DNA from: an uncultured Candidatus Poseidoniales archaeon
GTDB taxonomy: Archaea > Thermoplasmatota > Poseidoniia > Poseidoniales > Poseidoniaceae
Assembly: GCA_905181715.1 (NCBI GenBank)
Contig: CAJIYT010000026.1
Span: forward strand, 1-50,385
Reading direction: 5' to 3'
DNA length: 50,385 bases
The position numbers and the translations under genes were made by a program. Shown here in pieces: positions 1 to 9,107 of this stretch; within the stretch, counting starts at the first letter, position 1; each line of letters opens with the position of its first letter. The notes beneath the pieces were generated by a model. That model saw only the letters and a program-made list of their open reading frames with translations. It was not told the DNA's origin and did no database searches.

Positions 1-699
1 ACTGGAGAATTAGACTATTCTGATGATGAGCCTAAATATTTTGCAAATATAGTCCAAATCATGCAGTATGCGGCATTCACATTTGAGCCACAGCAAGCAG
101 ATAATAATCAAAAATTGATCGACGATGAATATTTTGAGGTCAGTTATATTCTCACAAACGAGGGAAATGCCATCGATAGGTTCGGGATTGGTACAAACTC
201 TTTCGCAACGCCCATTTGTGATGAAGATAAACCAGTGGAAACGGGTAGTGGAGCCTCTGGCTGCGTTCTCACCACTCCAGTTTCTGATAGTTGTGAAGAA
301 GAATTAACTATCTTCTGGAAAAACAAAAATGGTGAGGATTATGAGCAGATTAATGTACGCCGCGAGATGGATCCAGATGAGAGTTATACTATCACATGGA
401 CTGTCAGTTCAAACATTGGTAAAGCATCGTGCTGGCCAACAGATTCTGACGGTAATTATCATCTTGAATTTACTCACGAAGTTAGTGCTTCCAGTCAATT
501 TGCATCTCAAAACTCTGACTGGGATGAATTAGTTGGATATGATCATTCTCCGATCTCGATTGAAAGAACTGTAGATGTCACACAAAGCAATGATGAAGGC
601 ATCATATCTTCAGTAGTCCCAGGTTTCGAGTCATCGTACCTCATCATGTGTATCTTTCTGGCAGCAATGATTCATAATCGCAAGAATGGATTTTATTGA
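1..699 (+). CDS. C-terminal part of a sorted surface protein (5' end outside window)
   Basis: The reading frame is open from base 1, so the true start lies upstream and 232 residues are visible. The visible part is a Cys-containing, Asp/Glu/Ser/Thr-rich extracellular-type domain with no catalytic motif I recognise. It ends in a tripartite tail: the motif PGF (near base 619), a hydrophobic stretch of about 15 residues, and a short basic end containing NRK. This layout matches the PGF-CTERM signals known in archaea, which are processed by archaeosortase A and leave the protein lipid-anchored on the cell surface. The tail assignment is by pattern only. The ectodomain function is unknown. It is convergent with the oxidoreductase gene downstream. 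Confidence 0.75.
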   Translation, partial: TGELDYSDDEPKYFANIVQIMQYAAFTFEPQQADNNQKLIDDEYFEVSYILTNEGNAIDRFGIGTNSFATPICDEDKPVETGSGASGCVLTTPVSDSCEEELTIFWKNKNGEDYEQINVRREMDPDESYTITWTVSSNIGKASCWPTDSDGNYHLEFTHEVSASSQFASQNSDWDELVGYDHSPISIERTVDVTQSNDEGIISSVVPGFESSYLIMCIFLAAMIHNRKNGFY

Positions 700-758
700 C
701 TAATCGATTCGGATAAACCCTTGTTGCAATATTCAAAATCTGAATCAGGGTTGAACCT

Positions 759-788
759 AACATTTTCAAATGTTATATTCGAAAATAT
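759..788. terminator. Two adjacent AT-rich hairpins between convergent genes
   Basis: A 6-bp stem AACATT/AATGTT with a 4-base loop (759-774) is followed directly by a 5-bp stem ATATT/AATAT with a CGAA loop (775-788). They fill the gap between two convergent genes and could help end transcription from both sides. Both stems are AT-rich and weak, so this is only suggestive. Confidence 0.3.
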
Positions 789-799
789 TCTTCCTGAAA

Positions 800-1822
800 T
801 TATTTTTTGAAACGAAGCAAAACCTTGCCTGTGTTTTTGGCATCATGCAGGTGTTGGTGAGCTTCTGCAACCTGCTCAGCATCAAATATTGAATCAATAA
901 CCGGAGATAATTTTCCTAATTTTATACCTTCCATTATTCGCTGTAATTGTTCTGACATCGCCTCTTCATCTTTCCAAGTTCCCATGTGGACACCAAATAC
1001 TCCACGATTTCTAGTCATCAATCTTAGAGGGTCGAATTTTGGTGTTTTCCTCCATGCCAAGAATGAACGAATTAACGAACGCTTCGAGGTAGGGGCTGCT
1101 GCCGACAATCCATAGGTGTATAATTTCCCACCTTCTGCTAAAACAGATAGACTGCGCCGTAGGTTATCTCCACCGATGGGGTCGAGAATATGATCTACTC
1201 CTCTTCCATCGGTTGCCTGTTTGATTATTTCTGTGAAGTCTTGGCTATGTCTGTCAATAGGTATTCCTCCAAATGATTCGATAATACCTGATTTCGAACC
1301 AGAAGCGGTAGCCCAGACATTCTCGATACCGGCCCATTGACAAATCTGTAAAGCAGCAGTACCAACACCACCAGCTCCTCCATGGATAAGTACGGTTTCA
1401 CCTTTCTTCAAGTGGCCCAAATAGTGTAACATGTGATGTGCGGTAAGATAGGTTACTGGCATTGCTGCAGCCGCATCCAAGCCCATTTCATCAGGTACTG
1501 GAATCACTCGAGAGGTTTTGACGGTTACATGGCTTGATTGAGCCCCCGTTGGCACTGCTGCCACGACACGCTGTCCAACTTCGAACCCCGAAACATTATC
1601 ACCAAGTGAATGAATTACGCCACTCAATTCATAGCCAGGGGTAAATGGATATTCTGGGCGTGGCTGATATAATCCCAAGCGCATCAGAGTATCTGCAAAA
1701 TTGATTCCTGCATAATGAACTTCAATACAAACTTCATCGGATTTTGGCACTGGTTCAGACATCTGAATTATCTTGAGGACTGAAGGTGAACCTGCTTTGG
1801 TAATAGAAACACAACGGGCCAT
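800..1822 (-). CDS. NADPH:quinone oxidoreductase-like protein (MDR superfamily)
   Basis: 340 residues from the chosen ATG. This is a medium-chain dehydrogenase/reductase of the quinone-oxidoreductase/zeta-crystallin type. The N-terminal GroES-like domain carries the family's NFAD segment (YAGINFADTLMRLG), and the Rossmann domain has the nucleotide motif GGAGGVGTAALQ near residue 150. I do not see the cysteine cluster of the structural-zinc alcohol dehydrogenases, as expected for a zinc-free NADPH-dependent quinone or enone reductase. The open frame extends 8 codons further upstream, but the protein's usual N-terminus (MARCVSITKAG) begins here. The substrate cannot be read from sequence. Confidence 0.85.
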   Translation of the reverse strand: MARCVSITKAGSPSVLKIIQMSEPVPKSDEVCIEVHYAGINFADTLMRLGLYQPRPEYPFTPGYELSGVIHSLGDNVSGFEVGQRVVAAVPTGAQSSHVTVKTSRVIPVPDEMGLDAAAAMPVTYLTAHHMLHYLGHLKKGETVLIHGGAGGVGTAALQICQWAGIENVWATASGSKSGIIESFGGIPIDRHSQDFTEIIKQATDGRGVDHILDPIGGDNLRRSLSVLAEGGKLYTYGLSAAAPTSKRSLIRSFLAWRKTPKFDPLRLMTRNRGVFGVHMGTWKDEEAMSEQLQRIMEGIKLGKLSPVIDSIFDAEQVAEAHQHLHDAKNTGKVLLRFKK

Positions 1823-2040
1823 AAGAATCGCATGTGGATTAGCCAATCAAGGCTTCCCAATCGATGACTTTCAATTCATTCTTCTGCAAACGGGAATTTT
1901 GATGGCTTCAGGCCATTATCATGCCAAAACCCAAACCCATTTCGGCTACAATGTGTTTCAATCGTTTGTTAATTTCAAGCATTCAAGATTAGAAAGCCTG
2001 AATTGCCACGACCTTTTGTTCAATACCAGAGGGGAGTTCG
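1823..2040. other. Divergent intergenic region
   Basis: This gap of about 218 bases separates the minus-strand oxidoreductase from the plus-strand NAD synthetase and must hold promoters for both. I see no convincing TATA box or repeat. A purine run (GAGGGGAG) just before 2041 is a plausible ribosome binding site for the NAD synthetase. Confidence 0.4.
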
Positions 2041-3729
2041 TTGGCGAGAATCATTGCATTATTGCAGGCGGACCCCACCGTTGGTGATTTGGAGGCAAAC
2101 GCCACACTGATAGCAACTCTAGGAGATGCTGCAGCCACTAAGGGTGCAAATCTCGCGGTTTCTACCGAGTTGGTGGTTTCGGGATATCCACCACGTGACT
2201 TGTTATTGCAAAGTGAGTTTATCGACGCTTGCGTAAAAGCAGCTGAAAACATCACTTGTTCGATTCCACTACTAATTGGCACACCATTGCCGGCCAAAGG
2301 CAGAAATCTACCCGGCAATGGTGTTCTTAGCAATAATGGCGAAGTTCGAGAAGTAGTGCGCAAGCAATTACTGCCCACTTACGACGTCTTCGACGAGGCT
2401 CGCTATTTTGCTGCTGATGCAAGGCCAGGAATCGCTCGAACCTTTGGTGGTTTGAACCTTGGAGTGACTGTTTGTGAGGATGCTTGGCAGCACGCTGGTC
2501 ACACCCCTATCGATTACGACGCAGATCCAATTGAACAGATAGCAGAATGGGTGCGTCAAGGAGTGGAACTAGACGCCACGGTCAATCTCTCTGCTTCACC
2601 ATTCCATGTTGAGAAACTCAGCACACGTGTCGAGGTAGCAAGATGCGCAGCCAAAACTTTGCAGCATCCTTTCCTACTGGCAAATCAGGTCGGTGCCAAT
2701 GACGATTTACTATTCGATGGCCGCTCTCTAGCAGCGTGGCCAGATGGTCGTATAGTGATGGCTCCAGCCTGGCAAGAAGGTGCTTTGTTGATTGATATTG
2801 ACGATTATTCTAGGGCGCAGTGGCTTGGTAAAGGTGAGATTTCCCATATCTCTCCCGGCGATGACCCAATCAGTGCTGATGATGATCTTCTGCAAGCGGT
2901 TGTCAGTGGTCTGTCGGGATATTGTGCAAAAGCCGGATTGAAGAAAATCGTTCTCGGTCTATCTGGTGGAATTGATAGCGCAGTCGCTGCTTGTGTTGCA
3001 AGTGCTGCAGTTGGGCCAGAGAATGTCACAGGTATCGCTATGCCTTCCAAACACAGTTCTGACCACAGTCTCGCAGACGCCCAAGCAACTGCAGCAGCTC
3101 TTGGTATCGAGTTCTTGACTATCAGCATCGAGGATTTGCATGAAAATGCAACAACTCTACTCGCTGATTTGTTAGCAAGTGGCGATAAGGTAGCGGGTGA
3201 GAATATCCAAGCAAGACTGCGTGGATTGATTGTAATGGCACATGCTAATGCCAATCATGCAATGGCGATAGCAACCGGTAATAAATCGGAATTAGCTCAA
3301 GGTTATTGCACACTATATGGCGATATGGCCGGCGGTTATGCTCCTCTAGGCGATCTCTACAAAATGGAGGTCTACGATCTCGCCAAGCAATTCAATCAGC
3401 GAATGAATCCGCCACCGATAAACCACTCGACGATGACCAAACCGCCAAGTGCTGAACTAGCACCTGACCAGCGTGATGACGATAAATTACCGCCCTACCC
3501 AATACTGGATGAGATTCTACGCTTGCACATCGAATACAGATTGGAAGCATCGGAAATTGTCGCCAAGGGTTTCGATGCAAATGTGGTTGCCGATGTGCTT
3601 GTACGTCTGGCACAAAACGAGCACAAGCGCTGGCAGATGCCACCAGCACCTCGGGTCAGCCGCAGGGCCTTTGGCCAAGGTTGGCGCCAACCATTAGCAG
3701 CCAAACACGCCTGGCGCCGCTCAATCTAA
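2041..3729 (+). CDS. nadE: Glutamine-dependent NAD+ synthetase
   Basis: 562 residues from a TTG start preceded by a GAGGGGAG purine run. It makes NAD+ from deamido-NAD+, ATP and glutamine, the last step of NAD synthesis. The N-terminal half (about 1-260) is a nitrilase-type glutaminase with a readable catalytic triad: E43 (in STELVVSGYPPRD), K108 (in RKQLLPTYD) and C145 (in VCEDAW). The C-terminal half is the ATP-pyrophosphatase synthetase with the P-loop SGGIDS at 308-313. The length matches bacterial two-domain enzymes. Many archaea have only the shorter ammonia-dependent synthetase domain, so this form may reflect transfer from bacteria (inference). The last 9 bases overlap the convergent downstream gene. 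Confidence 0.95.
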   Translation: MARIIALLQADPTVGDLEANATLIATLGDAAATKGANLAVSTELVVSGYPPRDLLLQSEFIDACVKAAENITCSIPLLIGTPLPAKGRNLPGNGVLSNNGEVREVVRKQLLPTYDVFDEARYFAADARPGIARTFGGLNLGVTVCEDAWQHAGHTPIDYDADPIEQIAEWVRQGVELDATVNLSASPFHVEKLSTRVEVARCAAKTLQHPFLLANQVGANDDLLFDGRSLAAWPDGRIVMAPAWQEGALLIDIDDYSRAQWLGKGEISHISPGDDPISADDDLLQAVVSGLSGYCAKAGLKKIVLGLSGGIDSAVAACVASAAVGPENVTGIAMPSKHSSDHSLADAQATAAALGIEFLTISIEDLHENATTLLADLLASGDKVAGENIQARLRGLIVMAHANANHAMAIATGNKSELAQGYCTLYGDMAGGYAPLGDLYKMEVYDLAKQFNQRMNPPPINHSTMTKPPSAELAPDQRDDDKLPPYPILDEILRLHIEYRLEASEIVAKGFDANVVADVLVRLAQNEHKRWQMPPAPRVSRRAFGQGWRQPLAAKHAWRRSI

Positions 3730-5610
3730 TACGATCCAAGTATTGCTCAATTCACCATGAGCAAAAGCATGTAATTCTTGACCATAGTTTCCGTCTTCTG
3801 CGACGAAATACAGGAAATCTCCTGCTACTGTAATCTCGCCATATAATCCAGCTTCGCTGTCACCAACTCCTGGTTGTGGATCCCATAACAGAGTTGCACC
3901 ACTATCTGAATAAGAATAGAGGGCATAGCCGATATTTGCACTTCCGTTCCAGCCTTTGGCTACTGCCACAACCTCTCCTGCTACGACCATAATATCACGC
4001 GGGTCACTATCCGATACCCCAGTCATAACATCAGCCAAGACCTTGGTTCCACTAACAGTTCCATCACTGATGCACATTTCTGTGCCTAATGTTGAATCAC
4101 AATCGAAGAATAATTTGCCATTGTTGAGAACGGCCCCACCGCTCATTCCCGGGGAGGAAAGAGCGGGATTGATGTTGAAAAGAGTCTGGTTACTATTGTC
4201 AAAAGCCAGTAAATGGATATCTGGAGAGCCGACGAGTGGGGCGTCGAAAAGCACTACTCCACCAATGATATTCAATCCCATATATTGGCCGGGGGAATTA
4301 CCAAGAGTCGATGACATCTTCTCAATACCAGTACTATCGAGGCGGAATAACTCACTGCCCATTCCATCATTTGTCCCTAAGAACCACAGGTTATCCTCAT
4401 CCCAGACCAAATTAGAATCAAGAGTGGTCGACGGCCAAGAACTACCGTTGTGCCAGATGTTACCAGCCTGATTATAGGCGATGGAATCACGTGCTACTGC
4501 AAGATTAGAAATGCCGGTTTGGAGTATTGTAAGACTGTCCGAAAGGTTGTAAAGATCTCCTGCAGACTGAAAGTGAAGGCCGTTTTCTGCATTTACAAGG
4601 CGGTCGCCAGCAGCGACATCAACCGCTAAATCAGCAACCAATTCTACACCTTTGTCATCTGCGCGATAAAGGTCTCTTGAAGTGCCATTCCACGCGTCGA
4701 ACCAGATTTTATCTTCAGCCACGACCAAACCAAGATGTTTCCCCGGTTCGGAATCTCCACCGCTATTGATGTCGCTCAACCGCACCGGGTTGAGGCCACG
4801 GCTGGCCCATAATTCACAGCCAAAAGCGATATCGTAACTAGAAAAGTAGAGAACGTCGTTCATCGATGCGGAATGTTGACAATTAGCAGCAAAAGAATCT
4901 CCAGCGTTGACCACGTTATCGGTGATACGATTCGACTGTAATGCCTCGAAGCAGATCGAAAGACTTGACTCAGTCTCACTTCGATTCAATACGGAATCAG
5001 CATCCTCATCGATACCGAACTCGAAAACCACTCCGTCGAGACAAGCCCCTTCACTTACACTACGAGTTGTCGAGAGTGTCGGATTGCCATCTTGTCCATC
5101 AAGACCATTGGCACCATCCTGACCAATTGTCCCATCTACTCCATCGCTACCATTTTCACCATTCGAGCCGCTAAAACCGTCACTGCCGGGGTTTCCTTGA
5201 ACTCCATTTTCACCGCTACTACCGTTCACTCCATTGAGCCCTTGTGGTCCTGAGAGTCCTTGTTGTCCATTACAAATTATGTCACTAGTCTCTTGTTCAC
5301 CTTCATCGAGAAAACCGTCGCCATCACTATCGCTACCAACTATTATCGTATAGCCACCAGTATCACAATCATCTGAGTTGAGTAGTGGTGCAGTTATTAT
5401 CAAAGAATGTTCACCTTCACCTCCGTCTTGACCGTCGATTCCAATAATTATCTGTTCATTGATATACGTCATTCCCGAGAGAATAAGTGCGCTTACCACT
5501 CCTATCGAAAGGAGAATAGTCGAGCGTTTGTTGGTTTTTTCTATTGTTTTTTGTTGCGGTTTGAAATCCTTGATGGTTTGGACATTTGCTGCACTCTTAT
5601 CTTCGGTCAT
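3721..5610 (-). CDS. Membrane-anchored collagen-like / beta-propeller surface protein
   Basis: 629 residues from the ATG at 5610 (15 extra codons upstream are open but look non-coding). In order: a basic cytosolic N-terminus; one membrane segment around residues 31-49; an extracellular module with a Cys pair and a DSDGDGFLDEGE calcium-loop-like motif (about 94-105); 21 uninterrupted Gly-X-Y triplets (about 115-177), rich in Asn/Asp rather than Pro; a second copy of the Cys/calcium-loop module (FGIDEDADSVLNRSE); then about 400 residues of propeller-like repeats, some resembling the ELWxxDGTxxGT type (for example MCISDGTVSGTKV). The architecture suggests a trimeric stalk carrying an adhesive head. 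The function is unknown. It is convergent with nadE and overlaps its 3' end. Confidence 0.8.
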   Translation of the reverse strand: MTEDKSAANVQTIKDFKPQQKTIEKTNKRSTILLSIGVVSALILSGMTYINEQIIIGIDGQDGGEGEHSLIITAPLLNSDDCDTGGYTIIVGSDSDGDGFLDEGEQETSDIICNGQQGLSGPQGLNGVNGSSGENGVQGNPGSDGFSGSNGENGSDGVDGTIGQDGANGLDGQDGNPTLSTTRSVSEGACLDGVVFEFGIDEDADSVLNRSETESSLSICFEALQSNRITDNVVNAGDSFAANCQHSASMNDVLYFSSYDIAFGCELWASRGLNPVRLSDINSGGDSEPGKHLGLVVAEDKIWFDAWNGTSRDLYRADDKGVELVADLAVDVAAGDRLVNAENGLHFQSAGDLYNLSDSLTILQTGISNLAVARDSIAYNQAGNIWHNGSSWPSTTLDSNLVWDEDNLWFLGTNDGMGSELFRLDSTGIEKMSSTLGNSPGQYMGLNIIGGVVLFDAPLVGSPDIHLLAFDNSNQTLFNINPALSSPGMSGGAVLNNGKLFFDCDSTLGTEMCISDGTVSGTKVLADVMTGVSDSDPRDIMVVAGEVVAVAKGWNGSANIGYALYSYSDSGATLLWDPQPGVGDSEAGLYGEITVAGDFLYFVAEDGNYGQELHAFAHGELSNTWIVLD

Positions 5611-5686
5611 AGCCTCGCTACAGGAATAATAGCACTTGAAGGGTGCGATGAGCATATTGATGTGGCTTGAGTTCTAGCCACCGCTG

Positions 5687-7423
5687 ATGGAGATACCCAA
5701 GGTCCTGACAGAGATGCTATCCGGCACTCAAGGGTTGGCCCGTCAAATGGGTGCCCGTTTGGTAATAGATCTTGGATTGACTAGCAGTGCTGCCGAATTT
5801 ATCGAAGTCGATAACGCCCACGTCAGCGGTGTTTCAGTCATTACCGGAGGTCATGGATTACGCCGGTTTCTTGCTGATATTTGCGATGGCGGCACAGTAA
5901 CCATTCCCACTACCCTAAATTCAGCTGGATGCGACAAGCGTCGGATGGAGGAGATGGATATCGAATTCCCCGATTTCCTTGAACAACAATTTGAGATAAT
6001 CCAGGCATATGAACGTCTTGGAATCGAGGCTACACTCTCATGCACACCCTATGATCGCACTGAAGAAGTGGGTGCTGGGATAGCGAGTTGGGCTGAATCA
6101 AACGCTGTAGCCTTCGCCAATTCATGGACTTCTCTCATCACTAACCGCGAGTCTGGATTATCGGCATTAGCGACCGCATTGACCGGTTTCTCACCGCGCT
6201 GGGGTCTGCACTTGCCCGAAAATAGGCAGCCCAATATCGTGGTCGATGTCACTTGTGAATTGACTGAATTATGTGATTGGTCGATCCTCGGCGATTGGAT
6301 TGGCAAACAGTGCCGGCCCGATTGGCTCATGCCATATGGGCCGATGCCATTTATCCGCGGATTGGCAGGCCGCTCAACCTTTGCTCAACGCAAAGCACTG
6401 ACAGCGGCTGCAGCAAATTATGGCTGCCCTATGCTTTGGGCAGAAGGTCATAGCGAAGTGCCTACTTTGTCTGGTGATGAACAACAATTACATTTTGGGA
6501 TTGAGGATTTAGCTAGTCGCTATGATGAATTAGCACCGAAGGGCCATGTCGATTTAGTGGTAATCGGCTGTCCTCAAGCAAGCCTCGAGGAGATTCGACG
6601 CACAGCTGCTGCTGTGCGCGCTCATAGCGAGATGGGTGCACTAATCGAGGATAAGCGACTTTGGGTTTTCACCAGTGCCGAAAACCATGCATTGGCTGAA
6701 GCAGACGGTTCAATCGCCATTTTGGAAGAAGCTGGAGCACTAGTCCTGCAAGACACCTGCCCCGAGGTTACGCCGTACAATCGTAGTAAATACAATCACA
6801 TTTTGACTAATTCATTGAAGGCTGAACACTATCTTACCAGCGGATTGAACAAGATGCCAACTTCTGTTATGGCGATTGAAGATTGCGTCGAACACTGTTT
6901 CAATTCTGATTTGATATCTGGGGTTCAACCAAAACTTACTCCTAAGGCCCAACCACAACATGCTTCAAAAAAGCAACATCAAACCGGAGATGCAGTGTTA
7001 TCTGGTTCAGGTCTTGCTAGTCAAGCTGATGTTTGCATTAGGGCTAGAGCGATGGTAAGTGATGTGCCAATCACCTATTTGGGTTATGTTAATCGAGATA
7101 GTGGTGTCATCGAAGAAGTCGGTCATCCTCTTGATGGTCAAAAAATAGAGGATACGATTCTAATCTATCCAAAGGGCTCTGGGTCAACAGTCGCACCATT
7201 TGTGCTGATGGGTTTGATTTACACCGGTAAAGGGCCACAAGCAATCGTCAATCGTGATGTCTGTCCTCTGACACTTCCAGCGTGTTCTTTGCTGGATTTG
7301 CCCTATGTTCACGGCTTCGATGAAGATCCATGCATTGCCATCAATAATGGTGATTTAATCGAATTAACACGCCGTGGCGATAATGTTTCAATCGAGGTTA
7401 TCGAACGGGTGGGGATTGAATGA
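5687..7423 (+). CDS. Aconitase X, large and small subunits fused (probable phosphomevalonate dehydratase)
   Basis: 578 residues. About 1-420 is the aconitase-X catalytic region (formerly DUF521), with TIPTTLNSAGCDKRR near the N-terminus and SCTPYD. About 445-578 is the swivelling small subunit (formerly DUF126), with the Ser-containing loop PKGSGSTVAP near residue 495 and DLPYVHG near the end. In archaea this family dehydrates 5-phosphomevalonate in the modified mevalonate pathway for isoprenoid lipids, normally as two separate polypeptides with a [4Fe-4S] cluster. Here both are one chain, joined by a Gln/His/Lys-rich linker around 420-445. Relatives act on hydroxyproline, so the substrate is inferred from the archaeal context. 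The stop overlaps the next start (ATGA). Confidence 0.88.
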   Translation: MEIPKVLTEMLSGTQGLARQMGARLVIDLGLTSSAAEFIEVDNAHVSGVSVITGGHGLRRFLADICDGGTVTIPTTLNSAGCDKRRMEEMDIEFPDFLEQQFEIIQAYERLGIEATLSCTPYDRTEEVGAGIASWAESNAVAFANSWTSLITNRESGLSALATALTGFSPRWGLHLPENRQPNIVVDVTCELTELCDWSILGDWIGKQCRPDWLMPYGPMPFIRGLAGRSTFAQRKALTAAAANYGCPMLWAEGHSEVPTLSGDEQQLHFGIEDLASRYDELAPKGHVDLVVIGCPQASLEEIRRTAAAVRAHSEMGALIEDKRLWVFTSAENHALAEADGSIAILEEAGALVLQDTCPEVTPYNRSKYNHILTNSLKAEHYLTSGLNKMPTSVMAIEDCVEHCFNSDLISGVQPKLTPKAQPQHASKKQHQTGDAVLSGSGLASQADVCIRARAMVSDVPITYLGYVNRDSGVIEEVGHPLDGQKIEDTILIYPKGSGSTVAPFVLMGLIYTGKGPQAIVNRDVCPLTLPACSLLDLPYVHGFDEDPCIAINNGDLIELTRRGDNVSIEVIERVGIE

Positions 7424-8346
7424 AGGTAATCGTCACCGGCGGTGCCGGCTTTATTGGCAGCCATCTCGTCGATGCTTTAATCGCTCGAGGAGACGAAGTG
7501 GTTGTGGTAGATGTCCTATTCCGTGGTCTACGGGAAAATATCAATTCCAAGGCTATTTTCATTGAGGGAAATGTCTGTGACTATTCGGTCTTAACCGCTG
7601 CAGTAAGCGAATTGGGTGGGGTGGACTTGATTCATCATCTGGCCGCGATAAACGGTACCAAATGGTTTCATGAAGCCGCTGCGGAAGTCATTTCAGTAAA
7701 CATCAATGCGACACATCGGGTGATTGAACTAGCCTTGGAACACGATGCCCGCTTAGTCATCGCTTCATCTCCCGAAGCCTATGGTGAGCAGAAAGTGATG
7801 CCATTATCAGAGCAAAGTGAAGCGGTATTCTCTCCGGCGCATCTCCATCAAAGACACTCATATGGTGCGAGTAAATATCTCGACGAAGTCGCTATACAAC
7901 ACGCGGTTCGCAGCAAGGATTTGGACGGACGTATCGTGCGTCCATTCAATGCTTATGGGCCACGTTTACCCAGTGATGAATACGGTCAGGTAATCGCTAT
8001 AATGTTGGCAAAGGCCAAATCAGGCCACGACATTGAAGTTCATGGTGACGGCCAGCAAACCAGATCATTCACTTGGATTCACGATGTCATCGAAGGCATG
8101 CTCCTGGTTTCAGATCAAGAAGGATTAGCCGGTAAAGCTTTCAATCTAGGACGTGATGAAGAGATTTCAATTCTCGATTTGGCCGAGCGTATCGCTGCTC
8201 TTGGTTCTGCGAAAATCGTGATGCAAGGTTCATATCACGGTGATTCAACTCGTAGGCTTCCTGACTTGACAGGTAACCAACTTATCTCATGGCGAGCTAA
8301 TACCTCACTTTCTGAAGGTCTAGCACTCATGAATAATGAGTTGTAA
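7420..8346 (+). CDS. NAD-dependent nucleotide-sugar epimerase/dehydratase (extended SDR)
   Basis: 308 residues. The Rossmann motif GGAGFIG (7-13) and the catalytic pair YGASK (Y148, K152) identify an extended short-chain dehydrogenase of the GalE/RmlB/WbpP group, acting on NDP-sugars for surface glycans. The motifs VRPFNAYGPRLP and SFTWIHDVIEGM are typical of the sugar-nucleotide epimerases. The exact sugar cannot be read. The start overlaps the aconitase X stop by 4 bases, so the two are probably co-transcribed although their pathways look unrelated. The 3' end overlaps the convergent flavin-reductase-like gene by 20 bases. Confidence 0.88.
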   Translation: MKVIVTGGAGFIGSHLVDALIARGDEVVVVDVLFRGLRENINSKAIFIEGNVCDYSVLTAAVSELGGVDLIHHLAAINGTKWFHEAAAEVISVNINATHRVIELALEHDARLVIASSPEAYGEQKVMPLSEQSEAVFSPAHLHQRHSYGASKYLDEVAIQHAVRSKDLDGRIVRPFNAYGPRLPSDEYGQVIAIMLAKAKSGHDIEVHGDGQQTRSFTWIHDVIEGMLLVSDQEGLAGKAFNLGRDEEISILDLAERIAALGSAKIVMQGSYHGDSTRRLPDLTGNQLISWRANTSLSEGLALMNNEL

Positions 8347-9106
8347 TCAATTCCGACCAAGAGTTTGGCGTTGGTGTGATTCTATCTTGTCCATGCTGAC
8401 AAAGTATATTCAAACCCTGCAACGGTATCTCATTTGAACGGGTTTGAATACCGACCACTTCCAGAATCACCAATTTTGCAACCGCTCCTTTAGGCAAATC
8501 AATAACTTCTACCAATTTACAAGAGATGACTGCTGCAGCCAGAGGATGAACCGGTGGTTCGAGGTCTAGGGCTTCCCATTCGGATCCTTCAAGTGGGGCT
8601 GCTGCGATTCTAACCTGCTCAATAGCACTTCGAGATGCGGATAGTATCTGCAATTCGCACTCTCCTTGCTCGACAAGATTCCTAAAGGTATCACGTGGAT
8701 CCCCCTCTCGGTTAATCGACATGGAAACAGTCAGTAATGCAGGGGTGTTGGAGACTAGTGAAACACTGGTATATGGGGCGATATTTTCGACCCCATCCGC
8801 ATCACGTGTCGAAATCATCACCACCGGTCTAGGGCTAATCAAACCCGAAAGCCAAGTCGAACGCGTCTTGTGGTCGAGAGTATCGAAAGCGATTTCTTGG
8901 AGATCCTCGGTTGAAGGTTGAATGTCGAACCATTTGTCGAGAACGCCATTTTTGACCTCCTCCAATGCATGAGCAGTGAATTCGCGATAGGTCTTCCATT
9001 CTCCAATCATCTGCTCTGATTCACCGCGCTTCTCCTTGCGCGCAATCGAATCTTCAGCGTATTCGATACATCGTGATAAAAAATCGCATACATCTTCATT
9101 GCCCAT
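8327..9106 (-). CDS. Flavin reductase-like (FMN-binding split barrel) protein with helical N-terminal extension
   Basis: 259 residues from the ATG at 9106, which has a strong Shine-Dalgarno AGGAGGG 6 bases upstream; longer in-frame starts lack this. Residues about 1-75 are charged and helical, with no family I recognise. The rest reads as a flavin reductase-like domain: SGLISPRPVVMISTRD, then NIAPYTSVSLVSNTPALLTVS, the usual FMN-binding core of this fold. Such proteins reduce flavins or bind FMN for other redox steps. Its start lies one base after the stop of the acyltransferase gene, so these minus-strand genes (peroxiredoxin, acyltransferase, this one) probably form one transcript. Confidence 0.78.
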   Translation of the reverse strand: MGNEDVCDFLSRCIEYAEDSIARKEKRGESEQMIGEWKTYREFTAHALEEVKNGVLDKWFDIQPSTEDLQEIAFDTLDHKTRSTWLSGLISPRPVVMISTRDADGVENIAPYTSVSLVSNTPALLTVSMSINREGDPRDTFRNLVEQGECELQILSASRSAIEQVRIAAAPLEGSEWEALDLEPPVHPLAAAVISCKLVEVIDLPKGAVAKLVILEVVGIQTRSNEIPLQGLNILCQHGQDRITPTPNSWSELITTHYS

Positions 9107-9107
9107 T

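Noticed and set aside
5080..5280. Repetitive DNA tract as a CRISPR or satellite array
   Set aside because: The periodicity comes from Gly-X-Y codons of the collagen-like protein; there are no spacers or exact repeats.
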